Source: Candidatus Villigracilis proximus
GTDB taxonomy: Bacteria > Chloroflexota > Anaerolineae > Anaerolineales > Villigracilaceae
Length of the DNA stretch: 64,000 nt
Direction: 5' to 3'
Assembly: GCA_016715195.1 (NCBI GenBank)
Contig: JADKBB010000009.1
Location: 1 to 64,000, forward strand
This document shows, one piece after another, positions 1 to 8,562 of the stretch (its first letter is position 1; each line of letters begins with the position of its first letter). Below the pieces are notes generated by a model. That model did not search any database. It saw only the letters and a program-made list of their open reading frames with translations, and had not been told where the DNA came from. A program made the position numbers and the translations under genes.

Positions 1-9
1 ATAGAACAA

Positions 10-2985
10 ATGTACATTCACCTCACAGCGCACTCCGCATACTCCCTGCAGGAAGGGCTGCTCTCCCCCGCTGACCTGGTCCACGCGGCGCAGACGCATC
101 ACCTGCCCGCCCTCGGACTCACCGACCATCACCTGTTGACGGGCACAGTTGAATTTGTCACCGCTTGCAAAGAGGCCGGCATTCAACCCATCCTCGGGCT
201 GGAGATTGATCTCGAACATGGTCCGCTGAATGTACTGGCAATGAATATCGAAGGCTGGTCGAATCTGTGCAGGTTGAGCAGCGCCATTGCCTTGCAGAAT
301 GAAAGTAAACCGGTCTGCTCGCTTGAAATGCTCGCCTTATATTCGCAAGACCTGCTTGCTCTTAGCAGCCATTCCCTCGAAGAACTACAGCCCATCTTTC
401 CAGATCATTTATATGTTGCTCTGCAAAACCAGGTCAACGCATTTAATCTTTCAAAACTTGCCCGCAGTCTCTCACTTCCCACAGTCGTTACCCATCCCAT
501 TTATTATCTAACCCCCGAACAGGCCGGATTACAACACACCTTATCTGCGATCCGCCTCAACCAACCCGTTCAACAATTGCTGCTGAGCGCCGCCGCACCT
601 GCCGGATCATATTTCACCAGTCCACAGGAGATGGAAGTCCGCTTTCAGGATTTTCCAGAAGCCCTGGCCGCTACTGTCGAAATTGCAGAGCGCTGCCGCT
701 TCGACCTTCCGCTGGGTCAGCCCAACATGCCTACCGTTCCCCTGCCCGACGGAGTCTCTGCCTCACAACACCTTCAGCAAAAAGCATTTGCAGGTGCGCA
801 AAATTTATATGGCGAGATCACGCCTGAAATTCAGTCCCGTCTCGATCACGAGCTGGGAGTCATTGCCCGCATGGGATTTGAGCCGATCTTCCTGATCGTC
901 GAAGAAGTATTGGATTATGCCCGCAAGACCGGCGTCCCATTTTCTTCGAGAGGATCGGCGGCTTCATCTTTGGTGGCGCATTGTCTGGGAATCACCAGTC
1001 CCGACCCGCTGCGGCTCAATCTGTACTTTGAACGGTTTCTAAATCCCGCGCGACTCACTCCACCTGATATTGATACCGACCTATGCTCCCGCAGACGTGA
1101 CGCCGTCATTCAACATGTCTTCGATACCTATGGCGCAGACCGTGTGGCGATGGTCGGCACCATCAATCGCTTTCGTCCGCGCTCGGCCTTGAGTGATGTC
1201 GCCAAGGCACATGGAATCGAATTATCCAAAGTGCGCGAGATGGTCAATCAATTGCCGTATTCATTCTGGGCAAAATTTGAAGATGGCGAAGACCCCGCAT
1301 CTCCCTTCGCTGACCTGCGCGCAACTTATCCACAATATCAACACATCTTCGATGAAGCCGAAGCCATTCTCAAATTGCCGCGTCATCTCTCCGTCCACGC
1401 TGGCGGATTGATCGTCGCCCCGTCCGCGCTGACCGATCTTGTGCCGGTCATGCGCTCGGGCAGCAAGGGCATCATCATCACACAACTTGATCTGGATTCT
1501 GTCGAAGCCCTGGGACTGGTAAAGATCGACCTGCTCGGCATCCGCGGATTAACTGTCCTCGGTGATGTGGCAGAATACATCACCGAAAATAATTCTGAAA
1601 AATATATCAATCTGGTTTCGGCGCTGGAAGATATTCCATCCAGCGATGAACCAACTGCGCAGCGTGTGGAAACCGGCCAGACCATTGGCTGTTTCAATAT
1701 TGAAAGCCCCGGAATGCGCTCCACGCTCAAAGAGATCCACGCCCGCAGCGAAGATGACATCATGGCCGCGCTGGCTTTGTATCGCCCCGGTCCACTCACT
1801 GGCGGGCTGAAAGATGCCTTCGTGCGCCGCTTCAAAGGCGAAGAAAAAGTCAATCACTTGCATTCATCATTGGCGCCACTATTAGATGAAACCTTCGGCG
1901 TGATCTTGTATCAGGAACAAGTCTTGCGAATCGCGCATGAGCTGGCTGGCTTTAGTCTCGCCGAAGCTGATCTCTTGCGCCGCGCCATGAGTCACTTTGA
2001 CCCGGGCAAACGTATGCAGGAACTGCAAAAGAAATTTGTGGGCGAAGCACAAAGCAAGAGCGGTGTTCCATCTGCAGTTGGTGAAAGAGTCTGGGAGATG
2101 ATGGCGGCTTTCGCGGGCTATGGTTTTCCAAAAGCACATGCCGCATCGTACGCAAGAATCGCATGGCGCTCGGCCTGGTGCAAATCATATTTCCCCGCGC
2201 ACTTCATGGCCGGCGTGCTCGCCAATTGGGGCGGCTATTACAGTCAACGCGTGTATCTCAGCGAAGCGCGGCACATGGGTCTTTCTGTCCGCCCGCCGCA
2301 TGTCAATTGGGCAGGTACCAACTTTCAGGTTAAGAATGAAGCGCTTTATATGGGGCTCGATCAAGTCAAGGATTTAACACGTCGCACCATCGAGCGCATC
2401 ATCCAACTTGCTCCCTTCCATTCACTGGATGAATTTCTTTCGCGTGTCGATCCGCGTCCGCAGGAAGCGATCAGCCTGGCGCGTGTGGGCGGTCTCGAAA
2501 GTTTTGGAACGATCCCATCTATTTTGAGAAGATTGGAAAACGGCTGGCAGGCCGGGCAGATGAATTTATTTGGCTGGGATGACAACGGGGATGATTGGAC
2601 TCTGCAACAAAAAATGGACGCGCAGCTGGAATTGCTCGGCGTGAGTTTGGAAGCGCATCCGCTCGAACTGGTAGCTGATCAAGTCTCGAAAAGCATTTCC
2701 ATCCCGATCGTGGATGCCGCCGGCAAACTCGGTCAGCGCGTGACCATCGCCGGCATCAGGCAAACGTCACACCGCAGCCGCACCGCCAAAGGTGACTCGA
2801 TGTTGTTTCTCACCATCGAAGACCTGACCGGCACACTCGATGCCATCGCCTTCCCTGATGTGTATCGCGTTGCGAAAAATATTCTGAGTTCCAATTCACC
2901 CATGTTCTTAACCGGCCTGATGGAAATGGACACCTCACGCGGCGAGCCGTATTTAAGAGTTGAGAAAGTTGCACAGATGAAGTGA
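10..2985 (+). CDS. dnaE: DNA polymerase III alpha subunit, short DnaE type
   Basis: A C-family DNA polymerase of 991 residues that extends DNA chains. Seen: an N-terminal PHP domain (HLTAHSAYS near residue 4, LTDHH near 37), a polymerase core with the catalytic PDID motif (D353 and D355), then helix-hairpin-helix and OB-fold regions to the end (about residues 885-990). Replicative DnaE is usually about 1150 residues and carries a tau-binding tail, so this shorter form may be the error-prone DnaE2/ImuC type or a lineage-specific replicase; I cannot decide. The start is the first ATG in the window and has no clear ribosome site in the nine bases available. A perfect hairpin follows the stop. 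Confidence 0.85.
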   Translation: MYIHLTAHSAYSLQEGLLSPADLVHAAQTHHLPALGLTDHHLLTGTVEFVTACKEAGIQPILGLEIDLEHGPLNVLAMNIEGWSNLCRLSSAIALQNESKPVCSLEMLALYSQDLLALSSHSLEELQPIFPDHLYVALQNQVNAFNLSKLARSLSLPTVVTHPIYYLTPEQAGLQHTLSAIRLNQPVQQLLLSAAAPAGSYFTSPQEMEVRFQDFPEALAATVEIAERCRFDLPLGQPNMPTVPLPDGVSASQHLQQKAFAGAQNLYGEITPEIQSRLDHELGVIARMGFEPIFLIVEEVLDYARKTGVPFSSRGSAASSLVAHCLGITSPDPLRLNLYFERFLNPARLTPPDIDTDLCSRRRDAVIQHVFDTYGADRVAMVGTINRFRPRSALSDVAKAHGIELSKVREMVNQLPYSFWAKFEDGEDPASPFADLRATYPQYQHIFDEAEAILKLPRHLSVHAGGLIVAPSALTDLVPVMRSGSKGIIITQLDLDSVEALGLVKIDLLGIRGLTVLGDVAEYITENNSEKYINLVSALEDIPSSDEPTAQRVETGQTIGCFNIESPGMRSTLKEIHARSEDDIMAALALYRPGPLTGGLKDAFVRRFKGEEKVNHLHSSLAPLLDETFGVILYQEQVLRIAHELAGFSLAEADLLRRAMSHFDPGKRMQELQKKFVGEAQSKSGVPSAVGERVWEMMAAFAGYGFPKAHAASYARIAWRSAWCKSYFPAHFMAGVLANWGGYYSQRVYLSEARHMGLSVRPPHVNWAGTNFQVKNEALYMGLDQVKDLTRRTIERIIQLAPFHSLDEFLSRVDPRPQEAISLARVGGLESFGTIPSILRRLENGWQAGQMNLFGWDDNGDDWTLQQKMDAQLELLGVSLEAHPLELVADQVSKSISIPIVDAAGKLGQRVTIAGIRQTSHRSRTAKGDSMLFLTIEDLTGTLDAIAFPDVYRVAKNILSSNSPMFLTGLMEMDTSRGEPYLRVEKVAQMK

Positions 2986-3015
2986 TATTGTTCTGCAAAC
3001 AAACTGCATAAAACT

Positions 3016-3053
3016 AATAGCGCGCCAATACCTTAAGGTATTGGCGCGCTATT
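3016..3053. terminator. perfect palindrome terminator between dnaE and rnpB
   Basis: Two 19-base arms form a perfect palindrome with no spacer, centred at 3034/3035. It lies between two convergent transcripts, dnaE (plus) and rnpB (minus), and T-rich sequence follows on the minus strand. It probably works in both directions. Confidence 0.75.
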
Positions 3054-3069
3054 TATAAACAAAAACACT

Positions 3070-3504
3070 CAGGCTGGTCTGTAAGCCGCATTCTGTCCAG
3101 CGGATTGCTCCGCTTGTGCAGTCATCTCTCTGGGCCGCGCGTCGCCGCGCTGCTCGATGCAGCCTACCCGAGGCTGGCCTTTCCCACAAGAGGGAAAGGC
3201 ACATGCGGAGACGAGCAGTCTCCCATCGTCCACAGACGATTTCGCCTCTGCTTGGCCTTGCTCCCGGCGGGGGTTACCTGGCCGTCTGCATTACGGCAAA
3301 CGCCGGTGGTCTCTTACACCACCTTTTCACCATCACCTCTCACCCAAAAGGATGGAAAGGCTGTTTGTTTCTGTGGCCCTTTTCCGGCAGATTCACGCCT
3401 CTCGGCGGTTTCCCCGCCCCGGGTGCTATCCGACGCCGTGCTCTATGGAGTGCGGACTTTCCTCGATCCCGACAACGCAGGACCGCGACTGCCCAACCAG
3501 CCTG
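3070..3504 (-). ncRNA. rnpB: RNase P RNA, bacterial type A
   Basis: The catalytic RNA that matures tRNA 5' ends. On the minus strand the universal 5' core GAGGAAAGTCC lies at 3464-3454 and the 3' core ACAGAATGCGGCTTAC at about 3095-3080. Eight-base arms at 3497-3504 and 3070-3077 pair to form helix P1 and set the ends, giving about 435 nt, normal for type A. Three overlapping open frames on the opposite strand here are artefacts of the RNA's GC-rich sequence. A promoter candidate lies just upstream. Confidence 0.95.
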
Positions 3505-3514
3505 AGTTGAATGC

Positions 3515-3541
3515 ATGATACACGCTGCAAGGTAGAGTCAA
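3515..3541 (-). promoter_or_regulatory. candidate rnpB promoter
   Basis: On the minus strand TTGACT (3541-3536) and TATCAT (3520-3515) are separated by 15 bases. The expected start falls about ten bases later, at the beginning of helix P1 of RNase P RNA. The spacing is short for sigma-70, so this is tentative. Confidence 0.4.
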
Positions 3542-3640
3542 TCGTGAACACCAAACTCGATAAAAGGTGGACATTTCAAGAAAAGACATTAAAATAGTGT
3601 TACTATTCAATTCATTATGCATTATTAAAGAGGAAACACT

Positions 3641-4789
3641 GTGAGTAATTGGCCCGGCAAATTCGTGATCGGCCTCACTGGCAATATTGCCACGGGGAAA
3701 AGCGTGGTACGCCGTATGTTTGAGCATCTCGGTGCGTACACAATAGACGCAGATGCGCTCACCCATCGCGCGTATGCAAAGGGAGCGCCGGGCTATCAAC
3801 AGGTGGTTGATAAATTTGGAAAATGGCTTATCAATAAAGATGGAGAGATCGACCGCAGTAAACTCGGCAATCTTGTTTTCAGCGACTCGGAAGCCATGGG
3901 CGAACTGGAAGCCATTGTCCACCCATTGGTGCGGCAGGCATCAGAAATGCTCATCAAACGCGCCACCCAGCGCGTGATCGTGATCGAAGCCATCAAATTG
4001 CTCGAAGGCGACCTGCGCAAAATTTGCGATTCGATCTGGGTCACCAACGCTCCTGAAGTGATACAGGTTGAAAGACTCATCCGCAAACGCGGATTAACCC
4101 GCGATCGCGCACTGGAAAGAATTCACATGCAATCCGCGCAAAGCGCAAAAGTGGCGCTGGCAAATATTGTCATCACGAATACCGGTTCCTATGACGATCT
4201 ATGGAAACAGGTCAACGCAGCATGGAAAGAGATCGTCCCGGGCGCCAGTGGTCCCGATACAGAATCACAGATCAAAATAAAACCGGCAGCTGTCAGCGGT
4301 GAATTTTCAGTACGACGCGGCAAACCCAAAAACTCCGCAGATATTGCCGAACTCATCACACGCTTGAGCAAGGGCAAACGCAAAATGACCGCCGACAATG
4401 TAATGGAAGCCTTCGGCGAAAAAGCCTACATGCTGCTGCAACTGGATGGAAAAATTGTCGGCCTCGCGGGCTGGCAGGTGGAAAATCTGGTTGCGCGTAC
4501 AAGTGATATTTTTCTTGAAGAAACCATCAACCCGCAAAAAGCGCTTGAAACTTTAATCAACGAAGTGGAACGCGCCTCGGGTGAATTACAAAGCGAAGCA
4601 TCGCTAATCTTCCCCATGAACGATCTCGCCGCGCAGGAAGAGCTTTGGAAAAGACTCGGTTACGAAAAACGCACACCCGAAACGCTTGGCGTGCAAGCCT
4701 GGCAGGATGCCGCCGCCGAATCCTTATCCGCAGAAAGCGCCCTCTTCTTTAAACAGTTACGCCAGGATCGTGTCTTGCGTCCAATTTAG
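3641..4789 (+). CDS. coaE: dephospho-CoA kinase fused to a GNAT-like domain
   Basis: Residues 1-205 are dephospho-CoA kinase, the last CoA-synthesis step (ATP-dependent 3' phosphorylation of dephospho-CoA). The P-loop GNIATGKS is at 14-21, followed by DADALTHRAY and the HPLVR segment typical of the family. Residues about 220-382 form a second domain resembling a small GNAT acetyltransferase (central LLQLDGKIVGLAGW strand pair, then ELWKRLGYEKR). CoaE alone is usually about 200 residues. The start is GTG with AAAGAGG just upstream; no ATG fits better. It begins a same-strand run with cdaA, cdaR and der. Kinase call firm; the second domain's function is inferred from fold only. Confidence 0.85.
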   Translation: MSNWPGKFVIGLTGNIATGKSVVRRMFEHLGAYTIDADALTHRAYAKGAPGYQQVVDKFGKWLINKDGEIDRSKLGNLVFSDSEAMGELEAIVHPLVRQASEMLIKRATQRVIVIEAIKLLEGDLRKICDSIWVTNAPEVIQVERLIRKRGLTRDRALERIHMQSAQSAKVALANIVITNTGSYDDLWKQVNAAWKEIVPGASGPDTESQIKIKPAAVSGEFSVRRGKPKNSADIAELITRLSKGKRKMTADNVMEAFGEKAYMLLQLDGKIVGLAGWQVENLVARTSDIFLEETINPQKALETLINEVERASGELQSEASLIFPMNDLAAQEELWKRLGYEKRTPETLGVQAWQDAAAESLSAESALFFKQLRQDRVLRPI

Positions 4790-4867
4790 GGAATAGGGAT
4801 TAGGTATCAGGTAATTAGGTTTGCCTCGTTCCTGATTACCCAACCCTGAACCCTAAAACCCTATACA
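4790..4867. repeat. imperfect inverted repeat between coaE and cdaA
   Basis: The gap holds reiterated words of the type AGGGATTAGGTATCAGG followed by their approximate complement (CCTGATTACCCAACCCTGA), giving a long imperfect palindrome directly after the coaE stop. It could act as a weak terminator or an mRNA hairpin. Confidence 0.5.
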
Positions 4868-5740
4868 GTGACAGAATTCCTCAACAACCTCTTTTTCATA
4901 TTTCAACGCATCAGTTGGCTAAGCCTATTTGATATTCTGCTTGTCACTCTGATATTTTTTGGTTTGCTGTATTCCCTGCGCGATACACAAGCCATGGCAT
5001 TGCTGCGTGGAATGATCCTGCTCGTGGTGGGTATCATCCTGCTCACCAGCCTGGTGGAACTTCCAGCATTTTCATGGCTGGCGCGGAATGCCCTGCCCGC
5101 ACTCCTGCTTGCCATCCCCGTCATTTTCGCCCCAGAGATCAGGCGGACACTGGAACGGCTCGGTCGCGCCGGGACCGTTTGGCCTGTTACCATTAAATCG
5201 GCTGATCTGCCGCTGGAGCAGACCATCCGGGCTGTGGTCAGCGCGGCGGCAAGGTTATCGGCCCGCCAGCATGGAGCATTGATCATCCTGCAGCGTTTGG
5301 ATAATCTCGAAGAATATATCCAGACCGGTGTGCAGATGAATGCACGGGTCACACCTGAAATCCTATTGCAGATCTTTTACCCGAACACACCCCTGCATGA
5401 TGGCGGCGTAATTATCGTCGGGCCGCGAGTGGCGGCGGCGGCTTGTGTCATGCCGCTTTCAGCCAGTGGAATTTTGAATCGCAGCCCCGACCGTCAAATG
5501 GGACTGCGTCACCGTGCCGCTCTGGGAACCTCTGAAGCCAGCGATGCGATCGCAGTTGTTGTCTCAGAGGAAACCGGCGCCATTTCCATCGCACATGCGG
5601 GTAGAATGTTACGCCGGCTTGACCCGGATCGTTTGGAAAATATTCTGATCGCCTTTTTCCGCCCGCATGGTGAGACACACAAAAATAATCCGTTGGAAAG
5701 ATTGTTCTCCGGTTTATTCCCCAAAAAAGAAGATAAATAA
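4868..5740 (+). CDS. cdaA: diadenylate cyclase CdaA
   Basis: Membrane-bound enzyme that joins two ATP into cyclic di-AMP, a second messenger for osmotic and cell-wall control. Three hydrophobic helices lie in residues 8-80, then the DAC domain at about 100-260. The RHR motif is intact (R214-H215-R216). The metal-binding DGA motif reads D178-G179-G180, an Ala-to-Gly change. Length 290 is near the family norm of about 270. The start is GTG. Its stop overlaps the ATG of the YbbR protein by one base, the usual cdaA-cdaR coupling. Confidence 0.93.
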   Translation: MTEFLNNLFFIFQRISWLSLFDILLVTLIFFGLLYSLRDTQAMALLRGMILLVVGIILLTSLVELPAFSWLARNALPALLLAIPVIFAPEIRRTLERLGRAGTVWPVTIKSADLPLEQTIRAVVSAAARLSARQHGALIILQRLDNLEEYIQTGVQMNARVTPEILLQIFYPNTPLHDGGVIIVGPRVAAAACVMPLSASGILNRSPDRQMGLRHRAALGTSEASDAIAVVVSEETGAISIAHAGRMLRRLDPDRLENILIAFFRPHGETHKNNPLERLFSGLFPKKEDK

Positions 5741-6987
5741 TGTTTCGTTGGATATCAGAAAATTACCGTACCTTCCTCTGGGCGTTTGCATTATCCATTG
5801 CTGTCTGGGTCGCGGCGGTCACATCCGCTGACCCGGATGAAACGCGTCTGCTTGATGCTCCTGTGCCGGTGCAGATCATTGGGCAGGATCCGAGCCTCGT
5901 CATCAACAGCGACATTCCCAAGGAAGTGGAAGTAACCCTGCGCGCGCCGCGCTCGGTTTGGAATCTGATCGATGCCGACCCGCAGATCGTGCAAGCCATT
6001 TTGGATATTTCAGGCTTAAGTTCCGGTGAACACAGCATCGAAGTCCAAATACAGATCGATGCGCGCCCGATACAGATCGTATCCGTTGGGCCGGGGACGA
6101 TCACGTTCATGCTTGAGAGTTTAGCCACACAAACTCTCAGCGTGGATCTAAGTCTGGCGGGAGAACCTGCTGTCGGGTATCAGGTGGGAGAAACAAGCCT
6201 GGAGCCAGTGGAAATTGTGGTGGCGGGTGCCCAGTCTCAGGTCCAGAAGGTGGCGCGGGCGCGTGTCTCCGTAGACCTAAGCGGCATCCGTGAAAACTAC
6301 GACCAAACACTGCCGATCGAAGTCCTCGATGAAAAAGGACAACCGGTGGAAGGCATCACCGTTTCACCTGAAACGATCCATGTTTCGATGCCGGTCAGTC
6401 AGCAGGGCGGCTATCGTGATGTGGCGATCAAGGTCATTACAACCGGACGCGTTGCCAGCGGGTACCGTCTGACAGATATTTCTGTATTTCCTCCAGTGGT
6501 GACTGTCTTTGCTGGTGACCCGCAGCTTGTGAGCGAACTGCCCGGTGTTTTGGAAACACAAGCGCTTGATCTGCAAAATGCGCAGGAAGATATCAACACG
6601 CGCATTGCTTTGAATTTACCGGAAGGGATTTCAATTGTCGGGGAGCAAACGGTGTTGATCCAGGTTGGTGTTTCACCAATTGAAAGCAGTATTACACTTG
6701 CCAGCGAGAAAGTGGAGATTACCGGCCTCGGCACAGGATTAAGCGCTCAGGTTCTGCCCCTGAATGTGGATGTGATCCTCTCCGGCCCGCTGCCCCTGCT
6801 GGATACACTCACCCGTCAGGGCATCCGCGTGACCGTTGACCTGACCGGTCTGCTGCCGGGCACACATCAGGTTGTTCCGAAAGTGGAAGTATTAATCTCG
6901 GATATTGTTGTAGAATCAATATTACCGAATACAATAGAGGTTGTGATCTCTCTTAACGGCGTGCCTACTATTACGCCGACGCCCTAG
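5740..6987 (+). CDS. cdaR: CdaR/YbbR-domain regulator of CdaA
   Basis: A 415-residue extracytoplasmic protein with one N-terminal membrane anchor (residues about 10-28, FLWAFALSIAVWVAAV) and about four tandem YbbR repeats. The family binds CdaA and modulates c-di-AMP synthesis. The ATG overlaps the cdaA stop (TAATG), so the two are translationally coupled. The C-terminus ends in a short Thr-Pro tail, common in secreted Chloroflexota proteins. Confidence 0.85.
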   Translation: MFRWISENYRTFLWAFALSIAVWVAAVTSADPDETRLLDAPVPVQIIGQDPSLVINSDIPKEVEVTLRAPRSVWNLIDADPQIVQAILDISGLSSGEHSIEVQIQIDARPIQIVSVGPGTITFMLESLATQTLSVDLSLAGEPAVGYQVGETSLEPVEIVVAGAQSQVQKVARARVSVDLSGIRENYDQTLPIEVLDEKGQPVEGITVSPETIHVSMPVSQQGGYRDVAIKVITTGRVASGYRLTDISVFPPVVTVFAGDPQLVSELPGVLETQALDLQNAQEDINTRIALNLPEGISIVGEQTVLIQVGVSPIESSITLASEKVEITGLGTGLSAQVLPLNVDVILSGPLPLLDTLTRQGIRVTVDLTGLLPGTHQVVPKVEVLISDIVVESILPNTIEVVISLNGVPTITPTP

Positions 6988-7047
6988 TCATTGCAAAAGG
7001 CGCTTTAATTCTTAATCTTATGTAAGTTTGGAAAGCAGTAAATTATT

Positions 7048-8415
7048 ATGAAACCAATCGTAGCCCTTGTCGGCCGACCGAATGTCGGTAAATCAGCACT
7101 TTTCAATCGTCTTGCAGGTGAACGCCTAGCCATTGTGGATGATACCCCCGGCACAACCCGTGACCGTTTATTTGGCGTTTCAGAGTGGAATGGCCGTTCC
7201 TTCAACATTGTCGACACCGGCGGTATTGACCCGACCCACGGCGGAAAGACTCCGCTCTCGATCGGTTCTGCAGATTTCATTGATGATATTCGCAAGCAGG
7301 CGCAGGTTGCCATTCATGAATCTGATGCGATCCTTTTTGTGAATGACGGCGAATCAGGTATTACCGCGCCAGATCGTGAAGTGGCTGAGATTCTGCGCCG
7401 CTCACAAAAGAAACAACCTGACGGTACTTTCTGGCCGCCGATCTTTGTGGTGGTCAATAAATGTGAATCAAAGGAACGCCGCGATCAGGCTTCTGAATTT
7501 TACGAGTTGGGATTAGGCGACCCCTACCCCATCTCTGCCTTGCACGGCACAAGCACAGGTGACATTCTCGATGCGCTTGTGGCTTCCTTCCCTGTACAGG
7601 AAGAGGAAGAGGAAGATGACAGCATCAAGATCGCGCTGGTCGGGAAACCGAATGCGGGCAAATCAAGCCTGCTCAATAAATTGACCGGCGAAGAACGGGT
7701 GATCGTCAGCCCGATCGCGGGCACAACCCGCGATTCAATTGACAGCAAAATGGAATTTGACGGTTTGTCTGTGACGTTGATCGACACGGCGGGCATTCGC
7801 CGCCGCGGCAAGATCGATCACGGCGTGGAACAATATAGCGTACTGCGCGCTTTCAAATCCATCGAACGCGCGGATGTGGCGCTGTTGATGATCGATGCGA
7901 CAACAGGCATCACATCACAGGATGCGCACATTGCGGGCTTCGTGCTCGATGAGTGGAAGTCTTGTGTGGTTTTGGTCAACAAGTGGGATGCCATCGAAAA
8001 GAATAATGAAACGATGGAAGAATACACAACCAGAATTCAACGCGAGTTGAACTTTATGTCTTATGTACCGATCCTCTTCATTTCGGCCAAGACCGGTCAA
8101 CGTGTGGATCAGGTATTGCCAATGGCGTTACGTGTTCAGGAAGAACGCCTGGCACGTTTGACCACATCCACCATCAATCAGATCATTCACAAGGCACAGG
8201 ATGCACATCCACACCCGGGTCATGCTGGCCGTGCGCTCAAGATGTTCTACGGCACGCAAGTCCGCTCTGACCCGCCGACTTTCCTGATCTATGTCAACGA
8301 GCCGAAGTTGATGCATTTCTCGTATATTCGTTATCTTGAGAATCAGATCCGCGCTGAGTATGGATTTTTGGGGACGCCGATCCGCATTGTGACCAAGGGA
8401 CGACGGGAAGATTAG
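7048..8415 (+). CDS. der: ribosome biogenesis GTPase Der (EngA)
   Basis: An essential double GTPase for 50S subunit assembly, 455 residues. Two G domains are visible: the first P-loop GRPNVGKS at 9-16 with DTPGTTRD and NKCE, the second GKPNAGKS starting at 199 with GTTRDS and NKWD. A C-terminal KH-like domain follows (about 370-455). An acidic linker (EEEEEDD) separates the G domains. GGAAAG lies upstream of the ATG. A strong hairpin terminator follows the stop. Confidence 0.96.
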   Translation: MKPIVALVGRPNVGKSALFNRLAGERLAIVDDTPGTTRDRLFGVSEWNGRSFNIVDTGGIDPTHGGKTPLSIGSADFIDDIRKQAQVAIHESDAILFVNDGESGITAPDREVAEILRRSQKKQPDGTFWPPIFVVVNKCESKERRDQASEFYELGLGDPYPISALHGTSTGDILDALVASFPVQEEEEEDDSIKIALVGKPNAGKSSLLNKLTGEERVIVSPIAGTTRDSIDSKMEFDGLSVTLIDTAGIRRRGKIDHGVEQYSVLRAFKSIERADVALLMIDATTGITSQDAHIAGFVLDEWKSCVVLVNKWDAIEKNNETMEEYTTRIQRELNFMSYVPILFISAKTGQRVDQVLPMALRVQEERLARLTTSTINQIIHKAQDAHPHPGHAGRALKMFYGTQVRSDPPTFLIYVNEPKLMHFSYIRYLENQIRAEYGFLGTPIRIVTKGRRED

Positions 8416-8448
8416 GGAATAAGTAAACAGGTAAATAGGTAGACAGGT

Positions 8449-8491
8449 AATGAGTAAGTGCGATTACATTGCACTTACTCATTTTTTGTTT
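8449..8491 (+). terminator. intrinsic terminator after der
   Basis: Perfect 13-base arms (8449-8461 and 8471-8483) with a 9-base loop, followed by a T-rich run. The left arm is part of a stretch of AGTAA/AGGTAA words that begins right after the der stop codon. Confidence 0.85.
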
Positions 8492-8562
8492 ATGCGATTG
8501 TTCTTTAGATCGGTTTTCGTTTGGTCATTGCGGTGAAATTGTGTCTGAAAAAATTTTGTAGA

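Noticed and set aside
1383..1853. A 156-codon minus-strand frame
   Set aside because: It is antisense to conserved dnaE sequence and shows no family features.
3105..3518. Three overlapping open frames of 117-137 codons on the plus strand
   Set aside because: They lie over RNase P RNA (minus strand), have no ribosome sites and no recognisable protein features.
4903..5352. A 149-codon minus-strand frame
   Set aside because: It is antisense to cdaA, whose motifs are firm.
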